DNA from: Accumulibacter sp.
GTDB lineage: Bacteria > Pseudomonadota > Gammaproteobacteria > Burkholderiales > Rhodocyclaceae
Length of the DNA stretch: 19,419 bases
Direction of reading: 5' to 3'
Assembly (NCBI GenBank): GCA_031264825.1
Contig: JAISDL010000032.1
Span: 1 to 19,419 of the forward strand
Part shown: piece after piece, positions 6,259 to 15,814 of the stretch
Position numbering within the stretch: the stretch's first letter is position 1
Layout of the letters: the number at the start of each line of letters is the position of its first letter
Notes under the pieces: generated by a model
Told to the model about the DNA's origin: nothing
What the model saw: the letters and a program-made list of their open reading frames with translations, nothing else
The model's database searches: none
Program-made: the position numbers and the translations under genes

Positions 6259-7434
6259 ATGGCACGCAATCGCCCGATCACCCGTAAGCGCATTTCGACC
6301 GACGCCGCCGAGCTTGGACGGCTTTCCCTGCGGTTGTCGGAATCCGGCGGAAAGCTCGAAGACGCTTTCTGGGAAAAAAAGCTCGTCGAGATCATCGACA
6401 GGCTCCTGAACGACGGCGCCGAAGACGATTTGAACGCTTCGCTGGACCGCCTGTACGACTCGAACGCCGCCGCGCACGACTGTCTGGCCGACATCCTCGA
6501 AGCGCGTACGGAATCTTGCACACTGACGCGCAAGGGGCGCGATTACGACGTTTTGCTGATCAACGTTCCCTTGCTCGCGTGGTCCCGCTTTTCGATCCCG
6601 TCGGGAATCATCCCGAAAACGATCGTCGATACGCTCAAAGTCCAGCTCGGCGCGCACGTCCTCGCCGCCGGCGCGCAGCTTTCGCTCTCCGATTATCTCT
6701 ACAGTCCCGACCAGATGCCGCACAGCTTCGTCGACACCTGGCTTTTGATGCGCGAACTCGGACAGGCCGCGATCGACCACGCGCCGGTTCGTATCGACGC
6801 GTCCAATATGCCCGAGACGAATCCTTTTCTTTCCGATACGCGCTATTTGATCGGCGCGATCGCCGTTCCGGCCGGAGAACCGCTGTTTCGCTGGAACGAA
6901 TCGGATAACTGCACGCGCGAAGCGGCGGACCGCGAGTGGGTCAAACAGGGCAGCCCGTGCTTGGACCCCCTGCTCACCGGGTGCGCGTTCCGCCCGCTCC
7001 TGGCCGATGCGTATTACGCGGCGTGCCGTTCGGCAGACCTGGCGTCGCGCCCGTATTCGGTGCGCGCTTCGGTCGCCTTTTTGCAAACGACGCTGGGAAT
7101 GCCCGCCGAATCGTTGCGCGTCGTCATCGGCGGTTTCCACGACGAGCAGATCGAGGAGTACCGGATCGGTTTCGGCCCGCGCGACGACGACGCGATTTTT
7201 CACGGGATCGTCTGGCCGCTCCTGGGTTCGGAAAACGAGAGCTACGACATCGCCGGCGAGATCGAAAATCTGCTGCGCGAAATCGGCGTCAAGGAAATCG
7301 TGTTCCTCGAACAGCCCTTCCCTCTCGAATTCTGCGAAGACTGCGGCGCGCCGCTGTATCCGAACATCGACGGCGACACGGTCCACGCCGAAATGCCCGA
7401 ACAGGGCAACGCTCCTTCGCAGACGCTGCATTGA
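6259..7434 (+). CDS. DUF2863 family protein
   Basis: A 391-residue protein of the DUF2863 family, which is found in betaproteobacteria and has no known function. The N-terminal part (about residues 15-85) is helical, with the family-typical stretch ESGGKLEDAFWEKKL. The middle part carries charged and aromatic residues typical of a soluble protein. The C-terminus holds a single CEDCGAPLYPN segment, a short CxxC that could bind a metal ion. No signal peptide or membrane segment is visible. It opens the plus-strand block and ends five bases before bioA, so it is probably co-transcribed with the biotin genes. That link may be one of position only. The ATG at 6259 is the first start and lies just after the extended -10 box. 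No clear ribosome binding site is visible. Confidence 0.85.
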   Translation: MARNRPITRKRISTDAAELGRLSLRLSESGGKLEDAFWEKKLVEIIDRLLNDGAEDDLNASLDRLYDSNAAAHDCLADILEARTESCTLTRKGRDYDVLLINVPLLAWSRFSIPSGIIPKTIVDTLKVQLGAHVLAAGAQLSLSDYLYSPDQMPHSFVDTWLLMRELGQAAIDHAPVRIDASNMPETNPFLSDTRYLIGAIAVPAGEPLFRWNESDNCTREAADREWVKQGSPCLDPLLTGCAFRPLLADAYYAACRSADLASRPYSVRASVAFLQTTLGMPAESLRVVIGGFHDEQIEEYRIGFGPRDDDAIFHGIVWPLLGSENESYDIAGEIENLLREIGVKEIVFLEQPFPLEFCEDCGAPLYPNIDGDTVHAEMPEQGNAPSQTLH

Positions 7435-7439
7435 ACGCC

Positions 7440-8774
7440 ATGACGAGCAACGCGACCCTGCTTCACCGCAGCCTCAACGCCGTTTGGCACCCCTGCACGC
7501 AGATGAAGCACTACGCGGACACCGGCGACGCGCCGCTGCCGTTGATCCCGATCGCGCGCGGGAGCGGCGCGTGGCTTTACGATTTCGACGGAAATCGTTA
7601 CCTGGACGCGATCAGTTCGTGGTGGGTCAACCTCTTCGGGCACGCGAATCCCCGGATCAACGCGGCCTTGCGCGCGCAGATGGACACGCTCGAACACGTG
7701 ATCCTCGCGGGTTGTACGCACGAACCCGTCGTCGAGCTTTCCGAACGCCTCTCGGCGCTGACGGGCGGCGCGCTCGGCCACTGTTTCTTCGCGTCCGACG
7801 GCGCGTCGGCGACCGAGATCGCGCTGAAAATGTCCTTCCATTCGTGGCGCAACCGGGGATTCGATAAAAAAAGCGATTTCCTCTGCCTCGAAGGCGGCTA
7901 CCACGGCGAGACCGTCGGCGCGCTTTCGGTCACCGACGTTCCGCTCTTCAAGGAGGCTTACGCGCCGCTCGTGCGCGCGTCGGCGACCGTCGCCTCCCCC
8001 GCCGCGCAGCGCGCCGGAGAATCCCCGCTTGATTGCGCGCGCCGCGCCGCCGAGTCGCTCGAACGCCGTCTCGAAGCGCATCACGAGGCAGTCGCCGCGC
8101 TGATCGTCGAACCCTTGATCCAGTGCGCCAACGGCATGGCGATGTACGACCCCGAATACCTGCGTCTCGCGCGCGAACTCTGCGACCGCTACGACGTCCA
8201 CCTGATCTGCGACGAAATCGCCGTCGGCTGCGGGCGCACGGGGACCTTCTTCGCGCACGAACAGGCAAATATCCGCCCGGACTTCCTCTGCCTTTCAAAA
8301 GGCATTTCGGGCGGCTACCTCCCGCTCTCGATCGTCATGACAACCGGGCGCGTGTTCGAGGCGTTCTACGACGACGCGATCACGCGCGGATTCCTGCACT
8401 CGCACTCCTACACGGGAAACGCGCTCGCGTGCCGCGCGGCGCTGGCGACGCTCGACATTTTCGAATCCGACAATGTCATCGAAAACAACCGCGCGCTGTC
8501 CGAGCACCTCGCCCGGTGCATCGCGCCGCTCGCCGCGCATCCCGCCGTCGCAAATCCGCGCCGGCGCGGGATGATCGCCGCTTTCGACGTTCTCACCGAC
8601 GACCCGGGTTTCTCGCGCAAATTCTATCGGGAAGCCCTGAAGCGCGAAATCCTTCTGCGCCCCATCGGGACGACCGTCTACTTCATGCCGCCGTATATCA
8701 TCACGCCCGAAGAGTGCGAATTCCTGGCGACCCGCGCCGCCGACGCGCTCGAAGCGGCGCTGCGCCGGAACTGA
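7440..8774 (+). CDS. bioA: Adenosylmethionine-8-amino-7-oxononanoate aminotransferase
   Basis: A 444-residue class III PLP aminotransferase. It converts 8-amino-7-oxononanoate (KAPA) to 7,8-diaminopelargonate, using S-adenosylmethionine as amino donor in the classical enzyme. Family marks are WHPCTQM (16-22), ISSWWVNLFGH (58-68), the PLP phosphate-binding segment SDGASATEIA (119-128), D258 in CDEIAVG, and the Schiff-base lysine K287 in LSKGISGGYLPLS. The frame is open far upstream over the preceding gene, but the homology begins at the ATG at 7440, just after the DUF2863 stop. No strong ribosome binding site is visible, which suggests coupling to the upstream gene. bioF follows after 18 bp. 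Confidence 0.95.
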   Translation: MTSNATLLHRSLNAVWHPCTQMKHYADTGDAPLPLIPIARGSGAWLYDFDGNRYLDAISSWWVNLFGHANPRINAALRAQMDTLEHVILAGCTHEPVVELSERLSALTGGALGHCFFASDGASATEIALKMSFHSWRNRGFDKKSDFLCLEGGYHGETVGALSVTDVPLFKEAYAPLVRASATVASPAAQRAGESPLDCARRAAESLERRLEAHHEAVAALIVEPLIQCANGMAMYDPEYLRLARELCDRYDVHLICDEIAVGCGRTGTFFAHEQANIRPDFLCLSKGISGGYLPLSIVMTTGRVFEAFYDDAITRGFLHSHSYTGNALACRAALATLDIFESDNVIENNRALSEHLARCIAPLAAHPAVANPRRRGMIAAFDVLTDDPGFSRKFYREALKREILLRPIGTTVYFMPPYIITPEECEFLATRAADALEAALRRN

Positions 8775-8792
8775 AACGATGGGCGACCCCGC

Positions 8793-9952
<1,160 letters not shown>

Positions 9953-9953
<1 letters not shown>

Positions 9954-10801
9954 TGCCGCTCTCTTCGATTCCCGCAAACGTCGTGCTGATCCCGGGATGG
10001 GGTTTCACCCCGCTCGTCTGGGATTCGCTCGCCCGATCACTCGCGCAAACGTATGAAGTCCGGTGTCCGGCACTGCCGGGGTGTGCGGCGGAAACGTCCG
10101 AAACGTCCGAAACGCCCGGAGTGTCCAGAGCGTCTGACTCTTCGACGCCTGGTTCGCAGCCCGCTCCCGTCGATTTCGAGGACTTCGCCCGCCGTCTGGC
10201 GCTCGAAGTCCCCGAAGGCGCGCTTCTTTGCGGGTGGTCGCTCGGCGGGATGATCGCGCTCCAGGCCGCGCTCGATTTTCCCCGGCGCTTCTCCGGGCTC
10301 GTTCTGATCTCCGCCTCCCCCTGCTTTTTGCAAAAGCCGGACTGGGGTTGCGCCCAAGCCCCGGAACTCCTCGAATCCTTCGCGGACGCGACCGCAAAAG
10401 ACGCGCCGGGAACGCTCCAGCGCTTCAACGCCCTGCTCAATCAGGGCGACGCCCGCGCGAGGGAAGCGACGCGCACGCTCTCCCGCGCTCTCCCGCCCGC
10501 GCCGGATACCGCGTCGCTGCTCCGGGGACTCGAATGGCTGCGCCGCGTCGACCTCCGCGCGCGCGTCGCGTCGATCGAAATCCCTGTGCGCCTCATCCAC
10601 GGCGACAAGGACCCGCTGATGCCGCTCGAAGCCGCGCGGTGGATGAAAGCGCAACTCCCGAACGCGCGGCTCGAAATCCTCCCCGGCGCGGCGCACGCGC
10701 CCTTTGCCAATCATCCTGAAACCGTCGCGCGATGGATGCTCGATGATTCCTTTTCCAGTTCGCAAGGCAAAATCGACCGGAACGAACCGGGAATCGAATG
10801 A
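9953..10801 (+). CDS. bioH: Pimeloyl-ACP methyl ester esterase
   Basis: A 282-residue alpha/beta hydrolase. BioH removes the methyl group that BioC added, freeing pimeloyl-ACP for BioF. The nucleophile is S96 in CGWSLGGM (GxSxG), the acid is probably D220 in HGDKDPL, and the base is H248 in GAAHAPF. The oxyanion segment is PGWGF (14-18). The ATG at 9953 overlaps the bioF stop by one base. Residues about 46-72 are a low-complexity Ser/Thr/Pro insertion encoded by 9-bp tandem repeats, between the strand ending at CPALPG and the helix DFEDFAR. It lies in a surface region and should not harm the core. Operon position next to bioC supports the BioH role over other hydrolases. Confidence 0.9.
10091..10117 (+). 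repeat. Three 9-bp tandem repeats inside bioH
   Basis: GAAACGTCC, GAAACGTCC, GAAACGCCC, followed by diverged units up to about 10150. They encode ETS-ETS-ETP and keep the reading frame. Confidence 0.85.
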
Positions 10802-11580
10802 CGCCCATGCTTTCGAGTTCCGCCCGTATCCGCGCGTCGTTCGACCGCGCCGCCGAGACCTACGACGACGCGGCGACCGTACAGCGCCGAGTCTGCCGCC
10901 GCCTGCTCGACGCGTTTTCCGAACGCATCGATAACCCCGCGGACATTCTCGACGCGGGCTGCGGAACCGGCTACGGCGCGCGTTTGCTCCGCGCGCGCTG
11001 GCCCCGTGCCCGGATCGTCGGCGCGGATTTCGCGCCTTCGATGCTCACGCGCGCGCGCCCGGCGACCGATGCGTGCTTCATGGCCGACATCGAAAACCTG
11101 CCCTTGCCCGACGACGTTTTCGACCTCTGGTGGTCGAGCCTGACGATCCAGTGGTGCGACAACGCAAAAGTTTTCGCCGAGGCCGCGCGCACGCTCAAAC
11201 CCGGCGGGCGGCTCATTTTGAGCACGCTCGGCCCGGGAACCTTCCGCGAGCTGCGCGAAGCGTTTTCCGGCGTCGACGAATACCGCCACACCTTCCCGTT
11301 CGGCGACGCCGAGTTCGTCGAACCCACGCTCGAAAGCGCGGGGTTTCAAGACATTGTCCTATTCCGGGAAGAATGCCGCGCGTATTACCCCGACCTGAAG
11401 TCCTTGCTGCGCTCGATCAAGGAAATCGGCGCGCAAACCGTCGGCAGCGGCGCGCGCGGCGGAATGATGGGACGCGCGGCGTGGCAAAAACTCACGGCGT
11501 CGTACGAAACCCATCGCGGCGCCGAAGGCTTGCCGGCGACTTACGACGTCGTGTTCTGTTCCGCGCGCCTGCCCTCCTGA
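10798..11580 (+). CDS. bioC: Malonyl-ACP O-methyltransferase
   Basis: A 260-residue class I SAM-dependent methyltransferase. BioC methylates the free carboxyl of malonyl-ACP so that fatty acid synthase can extend it to the pimeloyl level. The SAM-binding glycine motif ILDAGCGTGYGARLL starts at residue 50. The family-typical N-terminal RASFDRAAETYDDAA (12-26) and LKPGGRLILSTLGPGTFREL mark it as BioC and not a general methylase. The ATG overlaps the bioH stop as ATGA (4 bases), so translation is probably coupled. A second Met (MTPM) three codons in could also serve. bioD follows after 13 bp. Confidence 0.92.
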   Translation: MTPMLSSSARIRASFDRAAETYDDAATVQRRVCRRLLDAFSERIDNPADILDAGCGTGYGARLLRARWPRARIVGADFAPSMLTRARPATDACFMADIENLPLPDDVFDLWWSSLTIQWCDNAKVFAEAARTLKPGGRLILSTLGPGTFRELREAFSGVDEYRHTFPFGDAEFVEPTLESAGFQDIVLFREECRAYYPDLKSLLRSIKEIGAQTVGSGARGGMMGRAAWQKLTASYETHRGAEGLPATYDVVFCSARLPS

Positions 11581-11593
11581 AGAGAACGATCGC

Positions 11594-12274
11594 ATGACCG
11601 CAAAACAAGCCAAAAGCGCCTGGTTCATCGCCGGAACCGACACCGAAATCGGAAAGACCTTTTCCGCGACGACCTTGCTTTACGCCCTGAAAAACGCCGG
11701 GGTTCAGGCCGTCGGGATGAAACCCGTCGCGGCGGGAACGGATTCCGACGGAAAAAACGACGACGTCGAATCGCTCGCCGCCGCGTCCGGGATCGCCGTG
11801 CCGCGCGCGCTTCTCAACCCCTGCCTCTTTCACCCCGCGATCGCGCCGCACATCGCGGCGGACGAAGCCGGACGCCCCATCGAGATCGAAAAAATCGTCG
11901 CCGCTTTCAACGCCTTGCGTGAAATCGCCGACGCCGTCGTCGTCGAAGGCGTCGGCGGCTTTCGCGTCCCGCTCGGCACGAAAATCGACGCGCGCGACCT
12001 CGCGCAGGCGCTCGGCGTCCCGGTCATCCTCGTCGTCGGTATGCGCCTGGGCTGCATCAGCCACGCGCTGCTGACGGTCGAATCGATCGCCGCCGCCGAT
12101 CTGACCCTCGCCGGGTGGATCGCCAACCGCATCGACCCCGACATGCCGCGTTTCGAGGAAAACCTGGACGCGCTGAAAGCGCGAATCGACGCCCCGCTCC
12201 TCGGCGTCCTCCCGGCCCTGAGCACGCCCCAGGCCGCCGCCGCGTTCTTGCGGATTCCGCGCTTCGGAGAATAA
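11594..12274 (+). CDS. bioD: Dethiobiotin synthetase
   Basis: A 226-residue ATP-dependent carboxylase that closes the ureido ring of dethiobiotin from 7,8-diaminopelargonate and CO2, the step after BioA. The P-loop is GTDTEIGKT (14-22), the substrate loop MKPVAAG contains K43, and EGVGGFRVPL (about 118-127) is the conserved EG-G segment near the carbamate site. A ribosome binding site (AGAGAA) lies about nine bases before the ATG. It is the last recognisable biotin gene in the block. bioB, needed for the final sulfur insertion, is not in the window. Confidence 0.95.
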   Translation: MTAKQAKSAWFIAGTDTEIGKTFSATTLLYALKNAGVQAVGMKPVAAGTDSDGKNDDVESLAAASGIAVPRALLNPCLFHPAIAPHIAADEAGRPIEIEKIVAAFNALREIADAVVVEGVGGFRVPLGTKIDARDLAQALGVPVILVVGMRLGCISHALLTVESIAAADLTLAGWIANRIDPDMPRFEENLDALKARIDAPLLGVLPALSTPQAAAAFLRIPRFGE

Positions 12275-12345
12275 GGCGTGAGTCCGGTAAACCTCGAATT
12301 GAATCTGAATAACCTGATGGGAAAACCTCTGTAACGGCAAACGTC

Positions 12346-12894
12346 ATGCAAAAACTGTTCTTCGATTTTTTCCCGATCATCCTCTTTTTCATCGCGTTCA
12401 AGTTTTTCGGCATCTACGCCGCGACGGCCGCCGCGATGGCGGCGACGGGCTTTCAGGTCGTGTGGTCGTGGGTGAAGCATCGCAAGGTCGGGACGACGCT
12501 TTGGGCCAATCTGGTCATCATCACCCTTCTGGGCGGAATAACGCTCCTGTTGCGCGATGAAACCTTCGTCAAGTGGAAACCGACCGCGCTCTACTGGTTT
12601 TTCACGCTCGCGCTCGTCGGGAGCAGCTTGTTCCTCAAAAAGAACCTGATCCGAACGCTCCTGGGCGCGCAGATCGAACTGCCCGACGCGGCGTGGTCGA
12701 TTCTGAACGTCTATTGGGCGGCGTGTTTCTTCGTCATGGGCTTTGTCAACGTGGCCGTCGCCTTCCTCCTCGGCTTTTCGACGGAAACCTGGGTCAATTT
12801 CAAACTCTTCGGCGGCCTCGGCATGATGTTCGTCTTCGCCCTCCTCCAGGGCGTTCTCATTTCGAAATATCTTCCCGAAGACAAGGACGGGTAA
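12346..12894 (+). CDS. yciB: Inner membrane protein YciB (septation protein A family)
   Basis: A 182-residue integral membrane protein with about five predicted transmembrane segments (roughly 3-22, 52-70, 78-97, 118-140 and 148-170). The start FFDFFPIILFFIAFKFFGIY and the motif TLWANLVIITLLGG are typical of the family (also called IspZ). YciB takes part in cell envelope integrity and septation in enterobacteria and Shigella; its molecular activity is not settled. It lies 71 bp after bioD in the same direction, with no terminator seen between them, so it may be read from the same transcript. Length and sequence are normal for the family. Confidence 0.9.
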   Translation: MQKLFFDFFPIILFFIAFKFFGIYAATAAAMAATGFQVVWSWVKHRKVGTTLWANLVIITLLGGITLLLRDETFVKWKPTALYWFFTLALVGSSLFLKKNLIRTLLGAQIELPDAAWSILNVYWAACFFVMGFVNVAVAFLLGFSTETWVNFKLFGGLGMMFVFALLQGVLISKYLPEDKDG

Positions 12895-12921
12895 AACAGT
12901 ACCCCGGCGACCGAATTCGTG

Positions 12922-12927
12922 TAGAAT
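12922..12927 (+). promoter_or_regulatory. Candidate -10 box upstream of the parvulin gene
   Basis: TAGAAT in the 163-bp gap between yciB and the isomerase gene. It would give a leader of about 125 bases. No good -35 box is visible. The leader contains an imperfect GTCGAAAAC/GTCGAAAC repeat near 12955-12980. Confidence 0.35.
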
Positions 12928-13057
12928 CCATGCCTTGGACATTCGGACCCCTTCGTCGAAAACGTCGAAACGTCGGCTTCAAGTCCCCGCGGAACCCGTT
13001 TGCGCGGAACGATTCACCACAAGTCATTCCAAACACAGTCAGAAGGAAACACTGAAA

Positions 13058-13843
13058 ATGCTTAAATTATCGAAACTCGCGACGAGCCTGTTGGCCGGTA
13101 TCTTTTTTTCGGCCTCGGTCATGGCGGCTGAAAAAGCGTTTGTCACCGTCAACGGCGTCGGCGTTCCAACCAGCCTCGTCAACGTCCTCGTCGCCGAACA
13201 AAGGGCGCAGGGCGCGCAGGAATCGCCCGAATTCATGGCGTCGGTCCGCGAAGAGATGATCCGGCGCGCGCTCATCCTGGAACAGGCGAAAAAGGCGAAA
13301 CTCGACAAAAACCCCGCGGTCGCCGCGCAGGTCGAAACGGCGCGTCAAAAGGTTCTGATCAGCGCTTACATCCAGGACTACGCGAGAGCGCACCCGATCA
13401 GCGAAGCCTTGATGCAAAGGCGCTACGACGAAATCAAGACGCAGGTCGGCAACACCGAATACAAGCTGCGCCATATCCTCGTCGCCACCGAGAACGAAGC
13501 CGCCGGCATCATCACCGAACTCAAGCAAGGCTCCAAGTTCGAAGACCTCGTGAAAAAGTCGATCGACCCGAGCGCGAAAACCTCGAACGGCGACCTGGGC
13601 TGGAACAACCCGACCAACTTCGTCAAACCTTTCGGCGAGGCGCTCGTCCAGCTCAAGAAAGGGGAATACACCGTAACCCCGGTCCGCACCGAATACGGCT
13701 TCCACGTCATACAGCTCGAAGACACCCGCCCCTTGAGCATCCCCACTTTTGAAGAACTCAAACCGCGTCTGGAACAGCAGTTGCAGGCGCAGAACATCTC
13801 CAGAATGGTCGACGAACTGCGCCAAAAAGCGAAAGTTCAATAA
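13058..13843 (+). CDS. Periplasmic parvulin-type peptidyl-prolyl cis-trans isomerase (PpiC/SurA-like)
   Basis: A 261-residue exported protein that should speed prolyl isomerisation and help fold envelope proteins. The ATG at 13058 follows AGAAGGA and begins a clear signal peptide (LKLSKLATSLLAGIFFSASVMAA, cut near residue 24). The frame is open upstream, but that part has no signal-peptide sense. A helical N-domain (about 28-125) precedes the parvulin domain (about 134-224). The domain holds YKLRHILV with H139, NGDLGW (177-182) and the closing EYGFHVIQLED with H216. A C-terminal helix (230-261) is typical of PpiC-like lipoprotein-free proteins. It is monocistronic, since a strong terminator follows directly. 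Confidence 0.92.
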   Translation: MLKLSKLATSLLAGIFFSASVMAAEKAFVTVNGVGVPTSLVNVLVAEQRAQGAQESPEFMASVREEMIRRALILEQAKKAKLDKNPAVAAQVETARQKVLISAYIQDYARAHPISEALMQRRYDEIKTQVGNTEYKLRHILVATENEAAGIITELKQGSKFEDLVKKSIDPSAKTSNGDLGWNNPTNFVKPFGEALVQLKKGEYTVTPVRTEYGFHVIQLEDTRPLSIPTFEELKPRLEQQLQAQNISRMVDELRQKAKVQ

Positions 13844-13852
13844 GCTTTTCCA

Positions 13853-13890
13853 AAACGCGCGGGCGCTTCCGGAAGCGTCCGCGCGTTTAT
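13853..13890 (+). terminator. Strong intrinsic terminator after the parvulin gene
   Basis: An almost perfect 18-bp inverted repeat, with one G-U pair, runs from AAACGCGCGGGCGCTTCC to GGAAGCGTCCGCGCGTTT, followed by TTTAT. It ends the isomerase transcript ten bases after its stop codon. Its A-rich 5' arm means it could also act on the other strand. Confidence 0.85.
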
Positions 13891-13892
13891 CT

Positions 13893-13920
13893 GAGGACAG
13901 AAGACTGAGGACAGAAGACA
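13893..13920. repeat. 14-bp tandem repeat next to the terminator
   Basis: GAGGACAGAAGACT is followed directly by GAGGACAGAAGACA, then by GCTCGCTGCGCTCGCT (two GCTCGCT units). It resembles the CAGGAGACAG repeats at the window ends in composition and setting. Confidence 0.75.
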
Positions 13921-13998
13921 GAACGCTCGCTGCGCTCGCTTCGTGATCTGTTTTCAGTCGTCATATGTCGTGTGACTGCATCCCTCGGATTACTGATG

Positions 13999-14038
13999 CC
14001 TGCACAAAGGTCGAAGACCGCTCTGTCTTCTGTGCAGG
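13999..14038 (+). promoter_or_regulatory. Two-stem hairpin just upstream of the methylase start
   Basis: CCTGCACA (13999-14006) pairs with TGTGCAGG (14031-14038), and GAAGAC (14013-14018) with GTCTTC (14025-14030), with a 6-base bulge on one side only. It ends 16 bases before the ATG at 14055 and one base before an alternative ATG at 14040. It would affect ribosome access if formed in the mRNA. Confidence 0.5.
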
Positions 14039-14054
14039 AATGGCGGATTACGCG

Positions 14055-14843
14055 ATGAAAAAAGGCCGCTTGTTTCTGATTCCCGTTCCACTCGGCGACC
14101 TGCCGCCTGAAAGGGCGCTGTCGGCAGAGGTGGTAGACCGTGTTCGGGAACTCGATTATTTCGTCGCCGAAAACGCGAAGTCGGCGCGCGCGGTGTTGAA
14201 ACGCATTTCTTCGGGGAAGCGTCTCCAGGAGATTCGGATCAGCGAACTGAACGCGCATACGCCCGAAAGCGAGGTCGCGGGTCTGCTTTCGCCCCTCTTC
14301 GCCGGAAACGACGTCGGCGTACTTTCGGAAGCCGGTTGTCCGGGCGTCGCCGACCCGGGCGCCGAACTCGTCGCGCTCGCGCATCGCTCTTCCCTGCGCG
14401 TCGTCCCCTTGGTCGGCCCTTCGTCGATCGTGCTCGCGCTGATGGCGTCGGGCTTTTCGGGGCAGAATTTCGCTTTTCACGGTTATCTGCCCGTCAAGGA
14501 CGACGCGCGGAGAAAGAAAATCCTCGACCTCGAAAGCGAGTCACGCCGCGAAAACCGTACCCAGATATTCATCGAGGCGCCTTACCGAAACCGCCGCTTG
14601 TTCGACGCGCTTCTTGCGGTCTGCGCGCCTCGGACGCGGATCGGCGTTGCGACCGATCTGACGCTGCCCGATGAGCATATCTCGGTCCATTCCCGCGCGG
14701 AATGGCAAGAGCGCGAGGCGCCGCGCGTCGATCGGCGTCCGACCGTTTTTCTGCTTTATTCTTTTTCCAAATCGTCCGTGACTTCGTCGACTTCACCCCG
14801 CCGCGCTTTGCGGCTGCCCGCCGCGCGTCTTGCCGACGATTAG
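14055..14843 (+). CDS. SAM-dependent methyltransferase, RsmI-like (tetrapyrrole methylase fold)
   Basis: A 262-residue protein of the RsmI family, whose classic member 2'-O-methylates C1402 of 16S rRNA. It has LIPVPLGDLPPE (8-19), where RsmI has a PTPIGNL-type motif, SEAGCPGVADPGA (91-103), and VGPSSIVLALMASGF (120-134), which form the SAM and substrate sites. These variants fit the second RsmI-like paralogue seen in betaproteobacteria better than RsmI itself, so the target is uncertain. The family usually ends near RRPTVFLLYS (228-236). Here about 26 extra Ser/Arg-rich residues follow. The ATG at 14055 was chosen over 14040 and 13965 because the homology starts at KKGRLFLIP and the upstream part is a hairpin. 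It is transcribed independently, since a terminator precedes it. Confidence 0.8.
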   Translation: MKKGRLFLIPVPLGDLPPERALSAEVVDRVRELDYFVAENAKSARAVLKRISSGKRLQEIRISELNAHTPESEVAGLLSPLFAGNDVGVLSEAGCPGVADPGAELVALAHRSSLRVVPLVGPSSIVLALMASGFSGQNFAFHGYLPVKDDARRKKILDLESESRRENRTQIFIEAPYRNRRLFDALLAVCAPRTRIGVATDLTLPDEHISVHSRAEWQEREAPRVDRRPTVFLLYSFSKSSVTSSTSPRRALRLPAARLADD

Positions 14844-15046
14844 TTCCAATCAGTCCGATCTACGCCCGTGCCTTTTCCTCGCCCCGAAATACTGTCCAAG
14901 CCCATCGATTCACCCGCGGATTCGACGAGATCGACTTTTTTCGCGCGTGGGGATTCCGTCCTCGTATCGAGCGCCGCCGTGCGTCTTGTTTACGGTTTCG
15001 TCCCGATCGGTTTGGCGTGGGCGGCCGTTTTTTGGGCGATTCGTTG
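14844..15046. other. Gap before the metal transporter genes with no gene seen
   Basis: The 203 bases have no plausible start, homology or strong promoter. All six frames are open for stretches only because of the GC-rich base composition. A palindromic, AT-rich Zur-type operator was looked for and not found. Confidence 0.4.
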
Positions 15047-15814
15047 ATGCGCGCGCCGCTTCTCGTTTTCGATGCGGTGACGCTGGGCTATGACCGTCGT
15101 CCGGCGGTCGTTCGTTTGAGCGGCGAGGTCGCGCCGGGAAGCCTGCTCGCCGTCGTCGGCCCCAACGGGACGGGCAAGTCGACGCTGCTCAAGGGGATCG
15201 TCGGCGAATTGTCCCCGATGGACGGCGAAATCCGGCTCGTCGACGCGCGGAATTCTTTAACTCCTTCATCTCCTTCAACCCCTTCAAATCCTTCCGACCC
15301 GGCGACCCCGATCGCTTATCTTTCGCAGACGCCCGGTTTCGACGTGGATTTTCCCATTTCGGTTCATGATTTCGCCGCGATGGGCTTGTGGCGGGAATTC
15401 GGCGCTTTTCGCGCTTTTTCTCGCGCCGCCAAAGAGCGCCTCGCCGAGGCGATCGTCACGGTCGGCCTCGGTGGGCTGGAAAAGCGCTTGATCGGCGAGC
15501 TTTCCGGTGGGCAACTCCAGCGCGCGCGCTTCGCGCGGCTCATCCTCGAAGACGCTCCGCTGATCGTGCTCGACGAGCCTTATAACGCGATCGACGAAGC
15601 GACGATCGCCGACCTCGCGGCGCTGGTCCGCCGCTGGAACGCGGAGGGACGCACGGTTATCAGCGCGCTCCACAACCTCGCGCACGTTCGGAAAGAGTAC
15701 CCGCGCGCGCTCCTGCTCGCGCGCGAACTCGTCGCCGACGGGCCGACGGAGGCGGTTTTGACCGAAGAGAAGCTCGCGCTCGCGCGGGAACGGATGCGGG
15801 TGGGCGCGTGTTGA
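15047..15814 (+). CDS. Metal (Zn/Mn) ABC transporter ATP-binding protein, ZnuC/TroB-like
   Basis: A 255-residue ABC ATPase that powers metal uptake at the inner face of the membrane. Walker A is GPNGTGKST (38-46), the Q-loop Q94 is in YLSQ, the signature is LSGGQ (152-156), Walker B is LIVLDEP (172-178), and the switch His is H209. The DEPYNAIDE segment is typical of the metal-chelate subfamily. The ATG at 15047 gives a normal start just before LLVFDAVTLGYD; the open frame upstream has no homology. Residues 69-86 are a Ser/Thr/Pro insertion encoded by 9-bp repeats, placed just before the Q-loop strand. The permease gene overlaps its last codons. Confidence 0.88.
   Translation: MRAPLLVFDAVTLGYDRRPAVVRLSGEVAPGSLLAVVGPNGTGKSTLLKGIVGELSPMDGEIRLVDARNSLTPSSPSTPSNPSDPATPIAYLSQTPGFDVDFPISVHDFAAMGLWREFGAFRAFSRAAKERLAEAIVTVGLGGLEKRLIGELSGGQLQRARFARLILEDAPLIVLDEPYNAIDEATIADLAALVRRWNAEGRTVISALHNLAHVRKEYPRALLLARELVADGPTEAVLTEEKLALARERMRVGAC
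15252..15296 (+). repeat. Five 9-bp tandem repeats inside the ABC ATPase gene
   Basis: Units are close to CTCCTTCAA (ATTCTTTAA, CTCCTTCAT, CTCCTTCAA, CCCCTTCAA, ATCCTTCCG). They encode S-(L/P/S/N)-(T/S) triplets and keep the frame. Base composition is clearly lower in GC than in the surrounding gene. Confidence 0.85.

Noticed and set aside
12935..13057. A longer N-terminus for the parvulin protein starting at 12935
   Set aside because: The extension is basic and repeat-like, and it would bury the signal peptide that begins at the ATG at 13058, which has its own ribosome binding site.
14844..15046. A Zur operator in front of the metal importer
   Set aside because: No AT-rich palindrome of the expected form was seen, so zinc control cannot be claimed from sequence.
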